DNA of 64,000 bases from an uncultured Spirochaetaceae bacterium (GCA_944389105.1 CALXLD010000004.1:1-64000); one strand, 5' to 3'; shown: positions 49,834 to 58,799, counted from the first letter of the stretch. Made by a program: numbers and translations. The notes: generated by a model from the sequence alone, not told the origin.

Positions 49834-50944
49834 TTTCAGTAAAGACTAAATCCTCTGGTCTGAAGATTACGTCCTTCCTCCCTTTCCCCAAAACAGATTC
49901 TATCTCAGAGCTTTTATGCCCCTGAAGCTTCTCAATCTCAGTACTATCAAAATATGGTACAGCCTTAGCGAAGACATTGCCATCTATATCCATTATAGCG
50001 GCAACTTCACCTTTTCCGAATATACCTTCTATGCTTTTTATGCCAGATGGCAGAAGGCTCTTATGTGCAAACAGCGCTTTTTTTGCACCATCATCTACGA
50101 TTATGCTGCCATGAGGCGTAGTATTGAGTATCCATCTCTCCCTTTGCGAAAGCCTTGCTTCCGGAAGTATGTATGACCCAAGCTCCTCTCCTCTCAGGAT
50201 CCTGACAAGAATATCCTTCTCATATCCGGATGCAATGATAGTCCCACATCCGCCCTGCTGGGCAATTCTGGCGGCAAGCAGCTTTGTCTTCATTCCCCCT
50301 GTTGCAAAAAGTGATCCTGCACCCTTTGCATACGACATGATTTCAGTGGTTATTTCAGGAATCGTATGAATCAGTACAGCATTCTCATCTGAACGAGGAT
50401 TACCTGTATAAAGACCATCTATATCGGTAAGAAGAACAAGGAGGTCCGCATCAATTTTCGAAGCAACAAGAGCACTCATTCTGTCGTTATCACCAAAGAC
50501 ATCCTTAAGCTCTGCAGTAGAAACGACATCATTCTCATTGAAAATAGGAACAACTCCCATTGCCAGAAGCATTGATACAGAAGAACGGAGGTTATTGTAG
50601 CTTTTCCTGTTATTCAGTATAGACTTCGTTATGAGAACCTGAGCGCAAAGCATATTATGCTTCTGAAACTCCTCTCTATATGCACTCATCAGAAGCGGCT
50701 GCCCTATCGCAGCACAAGCCTGCTTCATTGCAATGTAAACAACAGGACTTGTATGGCCCAGCGCCTTAGCACCCAGCCCAACGGCTCCAGAGGAAACAAG
50801 TATCACCTGATACCCAAGTTCCCGTAGCCTTGCAATCTGGTCGACGATATCTCTGATTCTATCTCTGTCTATCCCTGTAGATGAGGAAAGGAGATTTGTT
50901 CCAGCTTTTATAACTATACGCTTTACAGATGTGAAATCACGCAT
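49826..50944 (-). CDS. proB: Glutamate 5-kinase
   Basis: The 372-residue enzyme phosphorylates glutamate in the first step of proline synthesis. The amino-acid-kinase domain (residues 1-255) shows IVIKAGTNLLSS near residue 10, LVSSGAVGLGAKAL near residue 48, FNENDVVS near residue 137 and FGDNDRMSALVA near residue 150; a PUA domain covers the C-terminal ~90 residues, as in full-length ProB. The ATG at 50944 is 8 bases after AAGGAG. The start overlaps the proA stop, so proA and proB are coupled; the proA-proB order is the reverse of E. coli. Confidence 0.95.
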   Translation of the reverse strand: MRDFTSVKRIVIKAGTNLLSSSTGIDRDRIRDIVDQIARLRELGYQVILVSSGAVGLGAKALGHTSPVVYIAMKQACAAIGQPLLMSAYREEFQKHNMLCAQVLITKSILNNRKSYNNLRSSVSMLLAMGVVPIFNENDVVSTAELKDVFGDNDRMSALVASKIDADLLVLLTDIDGLYTGNPRSDENAVLIHTIPEITTEIMSYAKGAGSLFATGGMKTKLLAARIAQQGGCGTIIASGYEKDILVRILRGEELGSYILPEARLSQRERWILNTTPHGSIIVDDGAKKALFAHKSLLPSGIKSIEGIFGKGEVAAIMDIDGNVFAKAVPYFDSTEIEKLQGHKSSEIESVLGKGRKDVIFRPEDLVFTESV

Positions 50945-52290
50945 CACATAAGCTCCTTATGATGGAAACTCTTCCCATCAGGACCTGAATAGTCCGCAAC
51001 AATCTCTCCATTTCCAGAGAGGAGCCATTTCGTTGTCATAAGGCCATCAAGCCCGACAGGACCACGTGCATGTATCTTGGATGTGGATATCCCCACTTCA
51101 GCTCCAAGGCCGAATCTGAAACCATCAGCAAAACGAGTAGAGCAATTTGCAAATACATCCGCACTGTCAACGGAACTGAAGAAAAGGTTCTTTGACTCTT
51201 CCGATTCTGTGACTATGGCATCTGTATGATGTGATCCATGCTCTGCAATATGTTCAATAGCTTCATCAATTGAAGAGACAACCTTTACAGCACATTCAAG
51301 CGAGAGGTACTCAGTATGATAATCATCTTCTGTAGCGGCTAATGCATCTGGAATATATTTCCTTGTTATTTCATCTCCATGGATAACTACTCCTTTCTCT
51401 TTCATAGCTTTGCCGAACTCAGGCAGAAAGCGTTCAGCAATATCTCTATGGATGAGGAAAGTCTCTGCTGCATTGCAGGCAGCGGGATACTGTGTCTTGC
51501 TGTCAGCAGCGATACGGACAGCCATATCAACATCAGCAGAAGAATCTATGAAAACAGAGCAGATTCCATCTGAGTGCCCGATTACAGGAATATGCGTATG
51601 ATCCATCACATAACGGACAAACCTGTTTGATCCGCGAGGGATGATCAGATCTATATCCTTCTCCATTGTAAGAAGCTTATCTACATCGGCATGGCTTTCT
51701 ATGCCAAGTATCCAGTCTGCTCCAACAATATCCTCTGTTGCTTCTCTTATTATCTCAACGAGAACACGGTTAGATCTCTCAGCTTCCCTTCCACCTTTGA
51801 GGACAACTGCATTACCAGAACGAAGTGCAAGCCCTGCAATCTGCACAAGAGCATCGGGACGCGCCTCGAAAATCATTGCAATTACACCAATTGGGAAAGA
51901 AACCTTTTTAAGTACAAAACCGGAATCAAGCTCCCTCATCTCCCGGATCTTTCCAATCGGATCCGGAAGACTCTCAAGTTCCTCAAGTCCCTTAACTGCT
52001 GAGGAAATCTTATCATCAGAGAATCTGAGACGATGCAGAAGAGATTCAGATATTCCATCATTCTCTGCCGCTGCAATGTCTTCCTTATTTGCTTTCTCGA
52101 TTTCAGAGCGTCTTCCGACAATTGCTTCCGCCATGCTCTCAAGAGCTTTCTTCCTTGTATCATCACTCGTCATCGAAAGAATTGATGCACCCTTTCTTAA
52201 CGCTTTGATTCTTTCTTCCAACACGTCCATAGCTTCAGGATGCCCCAATAATGAAATTGATTCAACCTTTGGCTTCAGGAGTCTCTTCAT
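50944..52290 (-). CDS. proA: Glutamate-5-semialdehyde dehydrogenase (gamma-glutamyl phosphate reductase)
   Basis: The product reduces glutamyl-5-phosphate with NADPH. Aldehyde-dehydrogenase-like motifs are FPIGVIAMIFEARPDALVQIAGL near residue 132 (shortened), LRSGNAVVLKGG, LIIPRGSNRFVRYV near residue 218, the catalytic Cys in YPAACNAAETFLIH near residue 273, and HARGPVGLDGLMTTKWLL near the C-terminus, all typical of ProA. The frame gives 448 residues from 52290; the family is usually ~415-420, so an ATG at 52230 (428 residues) may be the true start. Neither has a strong ribosome-binding site. It is followed directly by proB. Confidence 0.93.
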   Translation of the reverse strand: MKRLLKPKVESISLLGHPEAMDVLEERIKALRKGASILSMTSDDTRKKALESMAEAIVGRRSEIEKANKEDIAAAENDGISESLLHRLRFSDDKISSAVKGLEELESLPDPIGKIREMRELDSGFVLKKVSFPIGVIAMIFEARPDALVQIAGLALRSGNAVVLKGGREAERSNRVLVEIIREATEDIVGADWILGIESHADVDKLLTMEKDIDLIIPRGSNRFVRYVMDHTHIPVIGHSDGICSVFIDSSADVDMAVRIAADSKTQYPAACNAAETFLIHRDIAERFLPEFGKAMKEKGVVIHGDEITRKYIPDALAATEDDYHTEYLSLECAVKVVSSIDEAIEHIAEHGSHHTDAIVTESEESKNLFFSSVDSADVFANCSTRFADGFRFGLGAEVGISTSKIHARGPVGLDGLMTTKWLLSGNGEIVADYSGPDGKSFHHKELM

Positions 52291-52580
52291 TCTAAGCGGA
52301 ATGAAATGAGGAGAGAAATTGAGGAAAGATTTTCTGCATTCTTCTTCCAGGACACAGCAATGATTTCAATGCCGTTATAACAGAGGATATAAACCTCCAG
52401 CACATGGCTGCAACCCACTTCGGTAAGGCCGTATGACAGAGCCAGGAATGCAAGGACACACAGACACTCAGGTGGAAGTCAGACTTCGATACCTCGTATG
52501 AGCTATGTAAGCATTCTGCGCCCAGGGAATGGAAAGAGCCCGGAAGCTCCATCTTCAAGCACCAGCTAAGATTGAATGGT
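52291..52580. other. Intergenic stretch with no recognisable gene
   Basis: About 290 bases between proA and the xdhC-yqeB fusion, longer than usual for this compact region. A minus-strand frame (52627-52292) is open but reads into the end of the upstream gene and has a composition rich in Ser, Cys, His and Trp unlike its neighbours. It may be a remnant of a mobile element. No hairpin or repeat stands out. Confidence 0.4.
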
Positions 52581-54029
52581 TCACTTGCAAAACCATCCAT
52601 CAATAGCTTCCAGAACACCACCTGCAATAGCTCTTGCCTTATCTGAGATGGTTGTATGATCGGCCTCTTCTCCTCTGGGATCTATATCTGCAATCTTGAA
52701 GCCATCGGGAACGGATAGACCATCATGAAGAAGTCCTCTCAGCTTGCCATTTATGGTTGCAGTGACGGGAACATCACCAACGAAAGCAATCACTTCACCC
52801 TGTCTGACTATATCACCTATATGCTTTACACCTTTAAAAACACCTCTTGCAGGAGAATGGATCACTCTCTCTGCTGCATACCCCGCTATATTCCCTGGAA
52901 TTCCTGTATTCGGAATGGCAGATCCTGAATAAATCACGGAACCGAGAGTATGACCTCTTTTTGTCTCTATAACAGCATCGGCATCTACCCCAGCTGTGAA
53001 ACCAGGTCCTAATGCAACCACAAAAGGAGCAAGCCCGGTTCTAGTACCAAGATTGTGTTTTGCTATTATCGCATCAACAAGTACAGCCGGATGGAAAGAA
53101 GACAGTATATTCAGATCCGTATCTATCATGATAGGAACATTCCCATTATCAAGAGCCCGCCTGGTTTCAGCTTCCGTTGAAACAAGGATACCCTTCACAC
53201 CTTCCACGACCATCTCTTTTTCGTAGACAGCTTCTGCAAGGGACACCGTACGCCTGATTACCGTAGGTTTCTCAGCTTCCAGAGCAATTACTTTGTATCC
53301 TGCCTTCACAAGGCGGACAATTGTTCCGGTAGCAAGATCACCTGCGCCTCTCACGACAACAAGATTCCTTTCCCAGTCCCTGTTTGAAGATGCTGGCCGC
53401 TTATTGAAAACAGCAAGAACCTCAGCAGCGATAGAAATAGCTATCTCCTCAGGAGTTTCTTCTCCTATATCCAGACCAATCGGAAAGTATAGCCTCTTAT
53501 CGGGAATGGTCCTGAAACTCCTTGATGCAAGAAGCCCTACATAGAAAGCTTCAGTGGAAAGAGCCGGGGAAATAAGCGAAGCCCCGGCTTTTCCTGCAAT
53601 TATAATAGCCGTTTTCCTATCAATCCTTTCAGAAAGCAGCTGAGAGACATCTGCATTCCGATCAAGCAGACGAACACCCCATCCTATGCTCTTAAAAAGC
53701 GATGAAACCGCATTTCCTACATGCCCTTTACCTACGATGATTACCTTACCGGAATGCTCTGGAATATCTACAAAGACAGAAACATTATTTCCTTCACCAT
53801 GGGTTATCATAGCGCACCGGCACTTTCCATCAGATAAAGCCTCCAGAGCAATGAGCTTTGCTTTATATTCTATCTCTCCTCCGCCTATTGTGCCGAAGAT
53901 TTCCCCTTCCTCAGAAACGAGCATCCTGCCGCTCTTTCTGGGAACAACCCCTTCGGTATTTGTGATGGTGACAACTGCAAAGGCGACCCCCTTTCTTTCA
54001 AGTTCCGCCGCCTCAGAATACAAGCCCAT
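52581..54029 (-). CDS. XdhC-YqeB fusion, selenium-dependent molybdenum hydroxylase maturation
   Basis: The 482-residue protein fuses two domains that are usually separate. Residues 1-207 are XdhC-like (GTIGGGEIEYKA near 46 with the conserved GGG-E, CRCAMITHGEG, then the Rossmann segment KVIIVGKGHVGNAVSSL near 95); XdhC proteins insert the sulfurated molybdenum cofactor into xanthine dehydrogenase-type enzymes. Residues 221-482 are YqeB-like (VVVRGAGDLATGTIVRLVKAG near 224, then DTDLNIL, ALGPGFTAGVDADAVIETKRGH near 370), a marker of selenium-dependent molybdenum hydroxylases. The start at 54029 has AAAGGAGG. It overlaps yqeC by 17 bases. The hydroxylase itself is not in the window. Confidence 0.88.
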   Translation of the reverse strand: MGLYSEAAELERKGVAFAVVTITNTEGVVPRKSGRMLVSEEGEIFGTIGGGEIEYKAKLIALEALSDGKCRCAMITHGEGNNVSVFVDIPEHSGKVIIVGKGHVGNAVSSLFKSIGWGVRLLDRNADVSQLLSERIDRKTAIIIAGKAGASLISPALSTEAFYVGLLASRSFRTIPDKRLYFPIGLDIGEETPEEIAISIAAEVLAVFNKRPASSNRDWERNLVVVRGAGDLATGTIVRLVKAGYKVIALEAEKPTVIRRTVSLAEAVYEKEMVVEGVKGILVSTEAETRRALDNGNVPIMIDTDLNILSSFHPAVLVDAIIAKHNLGTRTGLAPFVVALGPGFTAGVDADAVIETKRGHTLGSVIYSGSAIPNTGIPGNIAGYAAERVIHSPARGVFKGVKHIGDIVRQGEVIAFVGDVPVTATINGKLRGLLHDGLSVPDGFKIADIDPRGEEADHTTISDKARAIAGGVLEAIDGWFCK

Positions 54030-54723
54030 ATATTCTGTCCTCCTTTTCAGATGCAGCGTATATAGTCGTATTCTCAGGGTAATCAAGAGAAAAAAGCATC
54101 CTGATTGTCTCATCTGACACATTCTCTGCGCCATTGAAAAGAATTACATTATTATCAGCAAAGCCTTTTGACAGACCTTCAGCCGAGGAAATATACCATT
54201 GGAGATAATCCTTATCTATGATAACGTCCCGGTCCTCTCCAAAAGCATATGAATAAGCCTTTTCACCAATTCCCCAGAGCCCCATCACAGCAATCACTGC
54301 TGTTGTACCGCTGTATATCACAGGGTCCCTTTCAGTGTGTATCTTGAGAGGAAGTCCCTTCGAACCATCCGCTTCGGAAATCACCACATCAAATCTGGAG
54401 GCAAGAGCTGAGATAATCTCCTCTCTCGGCGCTATCCACTTCTTCATATCAAGGGTATGGTGTTCTGCATAGAAGACGACTTTGCCTTTCTCTGGGACAT
54501 AGCCCAGAATACTTTCGTCTTCGAAAATAATGTCAGTTTTATAATCATGAAGGTATGGAGAAGCTACTTTCGTAGCTGTAGTAAGAAGCACAGAACAGCC
54601 CTGCTTGGCACATTCACGGCCAAGAAGCGTGAGAAGAGTTGTCTTTCCTCCCCCTCCCGTGATTGATATAAACCCCTTCCCATCCTTAAGCAAGGTACAA
54701 AATAATGATTCTGATAGTCTCAT
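54013..54723 (-). CDS. yqeC: Selenium cofactor biosynthesis protein YqeC
   Basis: The 236-residue protein has a P-loop GFISITGGGGKTTLLTLLGRE near residue 18, a second segment LLTTATKVASPY, VVISEADGSKGLPLKIHTERDPVI near residue 118 (shortened; the EADG--KLP-K---EHEPVI motif of YqeC), and a C-terminal helical region. YqeC occurs with YqeB and SelD in bacteria with selenium-dependent molybdenum hydroxylases and is thought to help build the labile selenium cofactor. The start at 54723 is chosen because TATAAT ends 6 bases before it; a GTG at 54759 would be 12 residues longer and would span the promoter. It heads the two-gene unit with the xdhC-yqeB fusion. Confidence 0.85.
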   Translation of the reverse strand: MRLSESLFCTLLKDGKGFISITGGGGKTTLLTLLGRECAKQGCSVLLTTATKVASPYLHDYKTDIIFEDESILGYVPEKGKVVFYAEHHTLDMKKWIAPREEIISALASRFDVVISEADGSKGLPLKIHTERDPVIYSGTTAVIAVMGLWGIGEKAYSYAFGEDRDVIIDKDYLQWYISSAEGLSKGFADNNVILFNGAENVSDETIRMLFSLDYPENTTIYAASEKEDRIYGLVF

Positions 54724-54775
54724 GGAAGCATTATAACCTTGATTCACATTTCTCTCCACGATAGACTACAGCTCA
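54724..54775. promoter_or_regulatory. Divergent promoter region, yqeC and CDF transporter
   Basis: On the minus strand TGGAGA (54753-54758), a 17-base spacer and a perfect TATAAT (54730-54735) end 6 bases before the yqeC ATG. On the plus strand TAGACT (54762-54767) ends 8 bases before the CDF ATG at 54776. The start codons are 52 bases apart. Confidence 0.6.
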
Positions 54776-55891
54776 ATGATTGATGAAGAGACTAGAAATA
54801 ATGTACTGAAGCGGACTGCGATCCTGGGAATAGTGTCCAATGCAGCTATTGCAGCTGTGAAAATCCTGATCGGATTCTTCTCAGGTTCTGTTGCCATCAT
54901 GTCGGATGCTGCAAACAACGCCTCCGATATGCTCTCTTCAGTTGTGACAATCATGGGCTTCAATCTTGCAAAGAGAAAGCCTACGCATACCCATCCTCTC
55001 GGATTCGGAAGGATGGAATATATTTCGGCATTATTCGTGGCATTCATAGTACTTTTCACCGGCGGCGCATTTTTCAGGACATCGGTGGATAGAATACAGA
55101 ATCCAAGCCCTGTGACAATATCAATGCCAATGCTGTTCATCCTTCTTCTTACGATAGCTGTCAAAGTCATTCTCTGGAGGATAAATCAGAAAAACGGGAA
55201 GAAAATAGAGAGCGAAGCCCTGTCTGCTTCAGGAACCGATGCCCTCTCAGATGCGCTTGCAACATCTGTTACCATCATTGCGGCTGTCATATCGCTTTTC
55301 ACATCATTCCCGATTGATGGGTGGGCAGGAATCATCGTCTCGATCTTTATCCTCTATGCAGGAGTAAAGAGCGTGGTGGATACGGTCTCTGCAATCGTAG
55401 GGGAAAGGCCATCAAAAGAAACCGTCCGCGAGATAAGAAGCATTATTGCAAAACACCCGCCTCTCTCCGGCGGTTATGATATCCAGATTCACACATATGG
55501 TCCCTCCAGAATGATAGGAACCTGCAATGTAGAAGTTCCTTCGGATGCGAAAGGCGAGGAAATTTTCGATGCAATGACCGATGCGCAGACAGAGATAATG
55601 GACAGCATGGGAATCTACTTCACTTTCGGAATGTATGCAGTCAACTCTGACAATCCTGTTGTAATACTGATGAAAAGAGAGGTTCTGAAAGTCCTGAAAA
55701 GCGTATCCCCTGATGTCATATCCATACATGCATTCCATGTGCATCTCAATGATTCGAGAGTACATTTCGATGTTGTTGTTGACTTCTCTCTTACCGATTA
55801 TGCTGCTTTCAGAAAGAATGCATCAAAAGCCCTCACAGAAGCTTTCCCAACCTATTCCTTTCAGTTCAACATCGACCCGGACTATGCCTGA
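54776..55891 (+). CDS. Cation diffusion facilitator family transporter
   Basis: The 371-residue exporter of divalent metals (Zn, Co, Mn, Fe or Cd) has six membrane helices in residues ~15-215 and a cytoplasmic C-terminal domain. Metal-site residues are in SVAIMSDAANNASDMLSSV near residue 36 (shortened; family N/H-D-x-x-D), HTHPLGFGRMEYISALF near residue 75 and SGTDALSDALATS near residue 155 with its D-x-x-x-D pair. The soluble tail from ~220 is longer than average and appears to contain a second small ferredoxin-like unit (IHAFHVHLNDSRVHFDVVVDFS). It diverges from yqeC. Confidence 0.88.
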   Translation: MIDEETRNNVLKRTAILGIVSNAAIAAVKILIGFFSGSVAIMSDAANNASDMLSSVVTIMGFNLAKRKPTHTHPLGFGRMEYISALFVAFIVLFTGGAFFRTSVDRIQNPSPVTISMPMLFILLLTIAVKVILWRINQKNGKKIESEALSASGTDALSDALATSVTIIAAVISLFTSFPIDGWAGIIVSIFILYAGVKSVVDTVSAIVGERPSKETVREIRSIIAKHPPLSGGYDIQIHTYGPSRMIGTCNVEVPSDAKGEEIFDAMTDAQTEIMDSMGIYFTFGMYAVNSDNPVVILMKREVLKVLKSVSPDVISIHAFHVHLNDSRVHFDVVVDFSLTDYAAFRKNASKALTEAFPTYSFQFNIDPDYA

Positions 55892-55933
55892 GCCTCTGCA
55901 TCCCGGAATACAAATCTGCCTTTATAAAAAATG

Positions 55934-55960
55934 CTTCTGATTGTCTGCAGCAATCAGAAG
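55934..55960. repeat. Inverted repeat upstream of the ModE-like gene
   Basis: CTTCTGATTG (55934-55943) and CAATCAGAAG (55951-55960) are perfect inverted repeats with a 7-base loop, 8 bases upstream of the proposed -35 of the ModE-like operon. It has a T-run only on the minus strand. It is either the terminator of the CDF gene or an operator for the regulator. Confidence 0.6.
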
Positions 55961-55968
55961 ATATTACC

Positions 55969-55997
55969 TTGCCCCATCGTATTTTTATATATATAAT
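55969..55997 (+). promoter_or_regulatory. Promoter of the ModE-like/metal ABC operon
   Basis: TTGCCC (55969-55974), a 17-base spacer and TATAAT (55992-55997) give a good sigma70-type promoter, with transcription starting about 56004. Confidence 0.6.
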
Positions 55998-56026
55998 GGA
56001 TACGAATTATTTTGGAAAACAATTCG

Positions 56027-56368
56027 ATGGATGCTGCGCTTCTTCTGAAACTAAAGGACAACAATGGCATTGCCTTCTTCGGCCCGGGGGTCGCGGAATT
56101 ATTTGCTCTGATCGATGAAACAGGATCCGTGAGACATGCTTCGGAAAAAATGGGGCTCTCCTACTCCAAAGCCTGGAAAATGATACATGGCACGGAGAAG
56201 GCGATGGGAAAGGAAGCTGTTTCATGTATGCAGGGAGGAAAGGGAGGAGGTAAAGCTGAGCTTACAGAAAGCGGCAGGAATCTTCTCAGATTGTTTACGT
56301 CTTTGGAGAAGGAGATGCAGGAGCATCTTACAGAAATCTGGGGAGGATATCTTGAAGAAATCAGATAA
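56027..56368 (+). CDS. ModE-like winged-helix DNA-binding regulator
   Basis: The ~113-residue protein is the DNA-binding part of ModE: FFGPGVAELFALIDETGSVRHASEKMGLSY (shortened; the conserved G-G-R-LL-AI---GSI--AAK--GMSY pattern), then SKAWKMIHGTEKAMG and the basic wing SCMQGGKGGGKAELTESGRNLL. It lacks the molybdate-binding MOP domains of E. coli ModE. Such short ModE-type proteins regulate molybdate or tungstate uptake. An alternative TTG start at 56012 would add five residues. The stop lies 17 bases inside the next gene, an ABC permease, so it likely regulates its own operon. Confidence 0.83.
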   Translation: MDAALLLKLKDNNGIAFFGPGVAELFALIDETGSVRHASEKMGLSYSKAWKMIHGTEKAMGKEAVSCMQGGKGGGKAELTESGRNLLRLFTSLEKEMQEHLTEIWGGYLEEIR

Positions 56369-57365
56369 AGCCCCATTTGCGATTCTCATTATTCTGTATC
56401 TTGCGGTATTTGTACTCTCCTTCTCCATTGGCCGTTTTCCTGTAGGACCTGCCGAGCTTCTGAAAATACTCCTTTCAAGAATTCTTCCGATAGCCCAGGA
56501 CTGGACGACACAGGCAGAATCCGTCGTATTCAACATAAGGCTTCCAAGGATACTTGCCTCCTCTCTTATAGGAGCTGGCCTATCTCTTTCAGGACTTATT
56601 TTCCAGACCATCTTCCGCAATCCGATGGTTTCACCGGATGTGCTGGGAACATCAACCGGAGCAGGATTCGGAGCTTCAATTGCCCTTCTTCTTGCGCTTC
56701 CTGCAGTTTATGTCCCGGCATTTGCCTTTATTTTCGGAATCCTTGCAGTTCTCCTTGTCTGGAAAGTCGCAGCAAAAGTACCATCGAATCAGGTCCTTGG
56801 CCTCATACTTGGCGGCATCATGATAAGTTCCCTCTTCCAGTCGGGAACAAGCTTCATAAAGCTTGTCGCAGATCCCGAGGATGAACTGCCTGCTATAACA
56901 TATTTCCTGATGGGCTCCCTGGCAGGTACTGGAATGGATGAAGTCAAGCTCATAGCGCCTCCGATGCTTATCTCAATAATACCGATGCTCCTTCTATCCT
57001 GGAGAATGAATCTTCTGTCTCTGTCCGAGGAAGAAGCAAAATCCCTTGGTGTGAATACAAAGGCAATACGTGCAATTGCAATAGCCGCTGCAACGCTCAT
57101 GACAGCCTCTACGGTAGCTGTTGCAGGCGTAATAGGCTGGGTCGGGCTTGTAATACCGCACATCACAAGAATGACGGTAGGACCGGATTCAAGGAAAACC
57201 ATTCCATCCTCCATCTTTCTTGGAGCCGCATTTCTTACCGTCGTTGATACCATATCAAGATCAGTAACATACTCCGAAATACCGATAGGGATCCTCACCT
57301 CTTTCATCGGAGCCCCATTCTTCCTATATCTCATCATCAAGGAGGGCAGAAAGAATGAAGCTTAA
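56352..57365 (+). CDS. FecCD-type ABC transporter permease
   Basis: The 337-residue membrane protein has about nine to ten helices and the FecCD/BtuC signatures: NIRLPRILASSLIGAGLSLSG near residue 58, FRNPMVSPDVLGTSTGAGFGA near residue 85 (shortened) and AGVIGWVGLVIPHITRMTVG near residue 258. The family carries iron-siderophores, cobalamin, heme, or, in MolBCA of Haemophilus, molybdate/tungstate. The start is a TTG at 56352 behind GGAGG, inside the end of the regulator gene; no better in-frame ATG exists. It overlaps the ATPase gene by 11 bases. Confidence 0.9.
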   Translation: MKKSDKAPFAILIILYLAVFVLSFSIGRFPVGPAELLKILLSRILPIAQDWTTQAESVVFNIRLPRILASSLIGAGLSLSGLIFQTIFRNPMVSPDVLGTSTGAGFGASIALLLALPAVYVPAFAFIFGILAVLLVWKVAAKVPSNQVLGLILGGIMISSLFQSGTSFIKLVADPEDELPAITYFLMGSLAGTGMDEVKLIAPPMLISIIPMLLLSWRMNLLSLSEEEAKSLGVNTKAIRAIAIAAATLMTASTVAVAGVIGWVGLVIPHITRMTVGPDSRKTIPSSIFLGAAFLTVVDTISRSVTYSEIPIGILTSFIGAPFFLYLIIKEGRKNEA

Positions 57366-58128
57366 AGCTGACAGCATCTCATTCAGCTATGGAAAGAGAA
57401 AAGTCCTGTCAAATGTCTCTTTTGAACTGGAAGAATCAACAACACTCTCTCTCCTTGGAAGGAACGGCTCTGGAAAAACAACTCTGCTCAGGCTTCTCTT
57501 GGGCTTTCTGACGCCGGAAGAAGGAGTGATCACAATAGACGGCAAAGACATAAGGACAATGAGCGACAGAGAACGGGCTTCACATATAGCATATATTCCC
57601 CAGTCTTCATCAATGGTCTATCCCTACTCCGTACTCAATACGGTTTTAATGGGAAGGGCACCATTGCTGTCTATATTTGAACATCCAGGGCAGGAAGATA
57701 AGGAAAGAGCCGAGGAATCACTGAGGATGCTTGGTATCTGGAACCTGAAGGACAGGTCCATAAATGCAATCTCCGGAGGAGAAAGACAGCTTGCTCTTAT
57801 CGCAAGAGCTCTCACCCAGGATGCCAGGATACTGCTGCTTGATGAGCCAACCTCTTCCCTGGATTATTCAAACCAGCTCCTGGTACTTGAGACAGCCGAG
57901 AAGCTGAGGGAAAAAGGATATTCGATAATATTCTCAACCCACAACCCGGAACAGGCCATGATGAATGCAACAGATGTCATGATACTCTCTTCCTCGACTG
58001 TTACATTCAACGGAAAACCGGAAGAGCTTCTCGATGGGAAACTGCTTGAAGAACTTTATTCTAGAAAGCTCTTCATCGACAGAATCGACACAGGCGAGAA
58101 CATGAGAATAGTCTGCATACCGAGGTAG
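57355..58128 (+). CDS. ABC transporter ATP-binding protein (FecE/MolC-like)
   Basis: The 257-residue ATPase energises the FecCD-type permease: Walker A GRNGSGKTTLLR near residue 36, Q loop AYIPQSSS near residue 82, signature ISGGERQLALIARAL near residue 139, Walker B ILLLDEPTSSLD near residue 159 and the switch His in STHNPEQA near residue 196. Only two bases separate it from the methyltransferase gene. Confidence 0.92.
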   Translation: MKLKADSISFSYGKRKVLSNVSFELEESTTLSLLGRNGSGKTTLLRLLLGFLTPEEGVITIDGKDIRTMSDRERASHIAYIPQSSSMVYPYSVLNTVLMGRAPLLSIFEHPGQEDKERAEESLRMLGIWNLKDRSINAISGGERQLALIARALTQDARILLLDEPTSSLDYSNQLLVLETAEKLREKGYSIIFSTHNPEQAMMNATDVMILSSSTVTFNGKPEELLDGKLLEELYSRKLFIDRIDTGENMRIVCIPR

Positions 58129-58130
58129 CT

Positions 58131-58799
58131 ATGTGGTGGGATGACGAGAGGATAAAATGGTATAGAGAAGCTGCGGAAAGAACTGTTTTCCACTCTTCTC
58201 TTGCTTCGGAGCTTGAGACATTCCTAAAAAAGGATGAGCGCATCCTTGAAATAGGCTGCGGCCTTGGATATGTCTCGGAGATCCTTAAGAAACATGGCTA
58301 TGATATAAAGGCGACAGATATCGAGGAAGCGGCCATAACCGAAGCAGAACGAAGGAGTTCTCTTGATATTTTCTCAATACTAGATGCAGACACTCCTCTT
58401 CCCTGCAGCGATACTCTTCTCATGATCTTCTTCGGAAGGATCAGGGAAAACGGCAATCTTGAAAGGTATCTTTCAAACACAGGAAGGATTATCTATGTAC
58501 TCTCCGAGCATAGAGGGCAATCAGATACACTACGCAAAAAGGAAGGGGAACCGGAGGATACAATCGCATTCCTGGATTCCATTCCTGATATCCGTTATCA
58601 GCGTTACCCATTCTCCGCTGATTTCAGCCAGTATCTTGAATCAGCAGAAGATGCCCTGAAGTATATAAGACGCATGTACGGAGAAGAAAAGGAGGAAGAA
58701 TATATGAGCTTCCTTCAGAAGAAGGATGACGGCATGATTTTTCCGAATACAAAGCACACTTCAATATTCATCATAGAAAAAAGGAGGAGACTGCCATGA
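58131..58799 (+). CDS. Class I SAM methyltransferase in a metal ABC operon
   Basis: The 222-residue protein has the SAM-binding motif ILEIGCGLGYVSEILKKHG near residue 43, the acidic ATDIEEAAI ribose contact near residue 63 and a shortened second half with few strands. It lies between the ATPase and the binding-protein genes (2-base gap and 4-base overlap), so it is a full member of the transport operon. A role in methylating a metal ligand or chelator is possible but not shown. Confidence 0.78.
   Translation: MWWDDERIKWYREAAERTVFHSSLASELETFLKKDERILEIGCGLGYVSEILKKHGYDIKATDIEEAAITEAERRSSLDIFSILDADTPLPCSDTLLMIFFGRIRENGNLERYLSNTGRIIYVLSEHRGQSDTLRKKEGEPEDTIAFLDSIPDIRYQRYPFSADFSQYLESAEDALKYIRRMYGEEKEEEYMSFLQKKDDGMIFPNTKHTSIFIIEKRRRLP

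Noticed and set aside
52292-52627. Minus-strand 111-residue open frame as a gene
   Set aside because: Its start lies inside the end of the xdhC-yqeB fusion, there is no ribosome-binding site, and composition is atypical.
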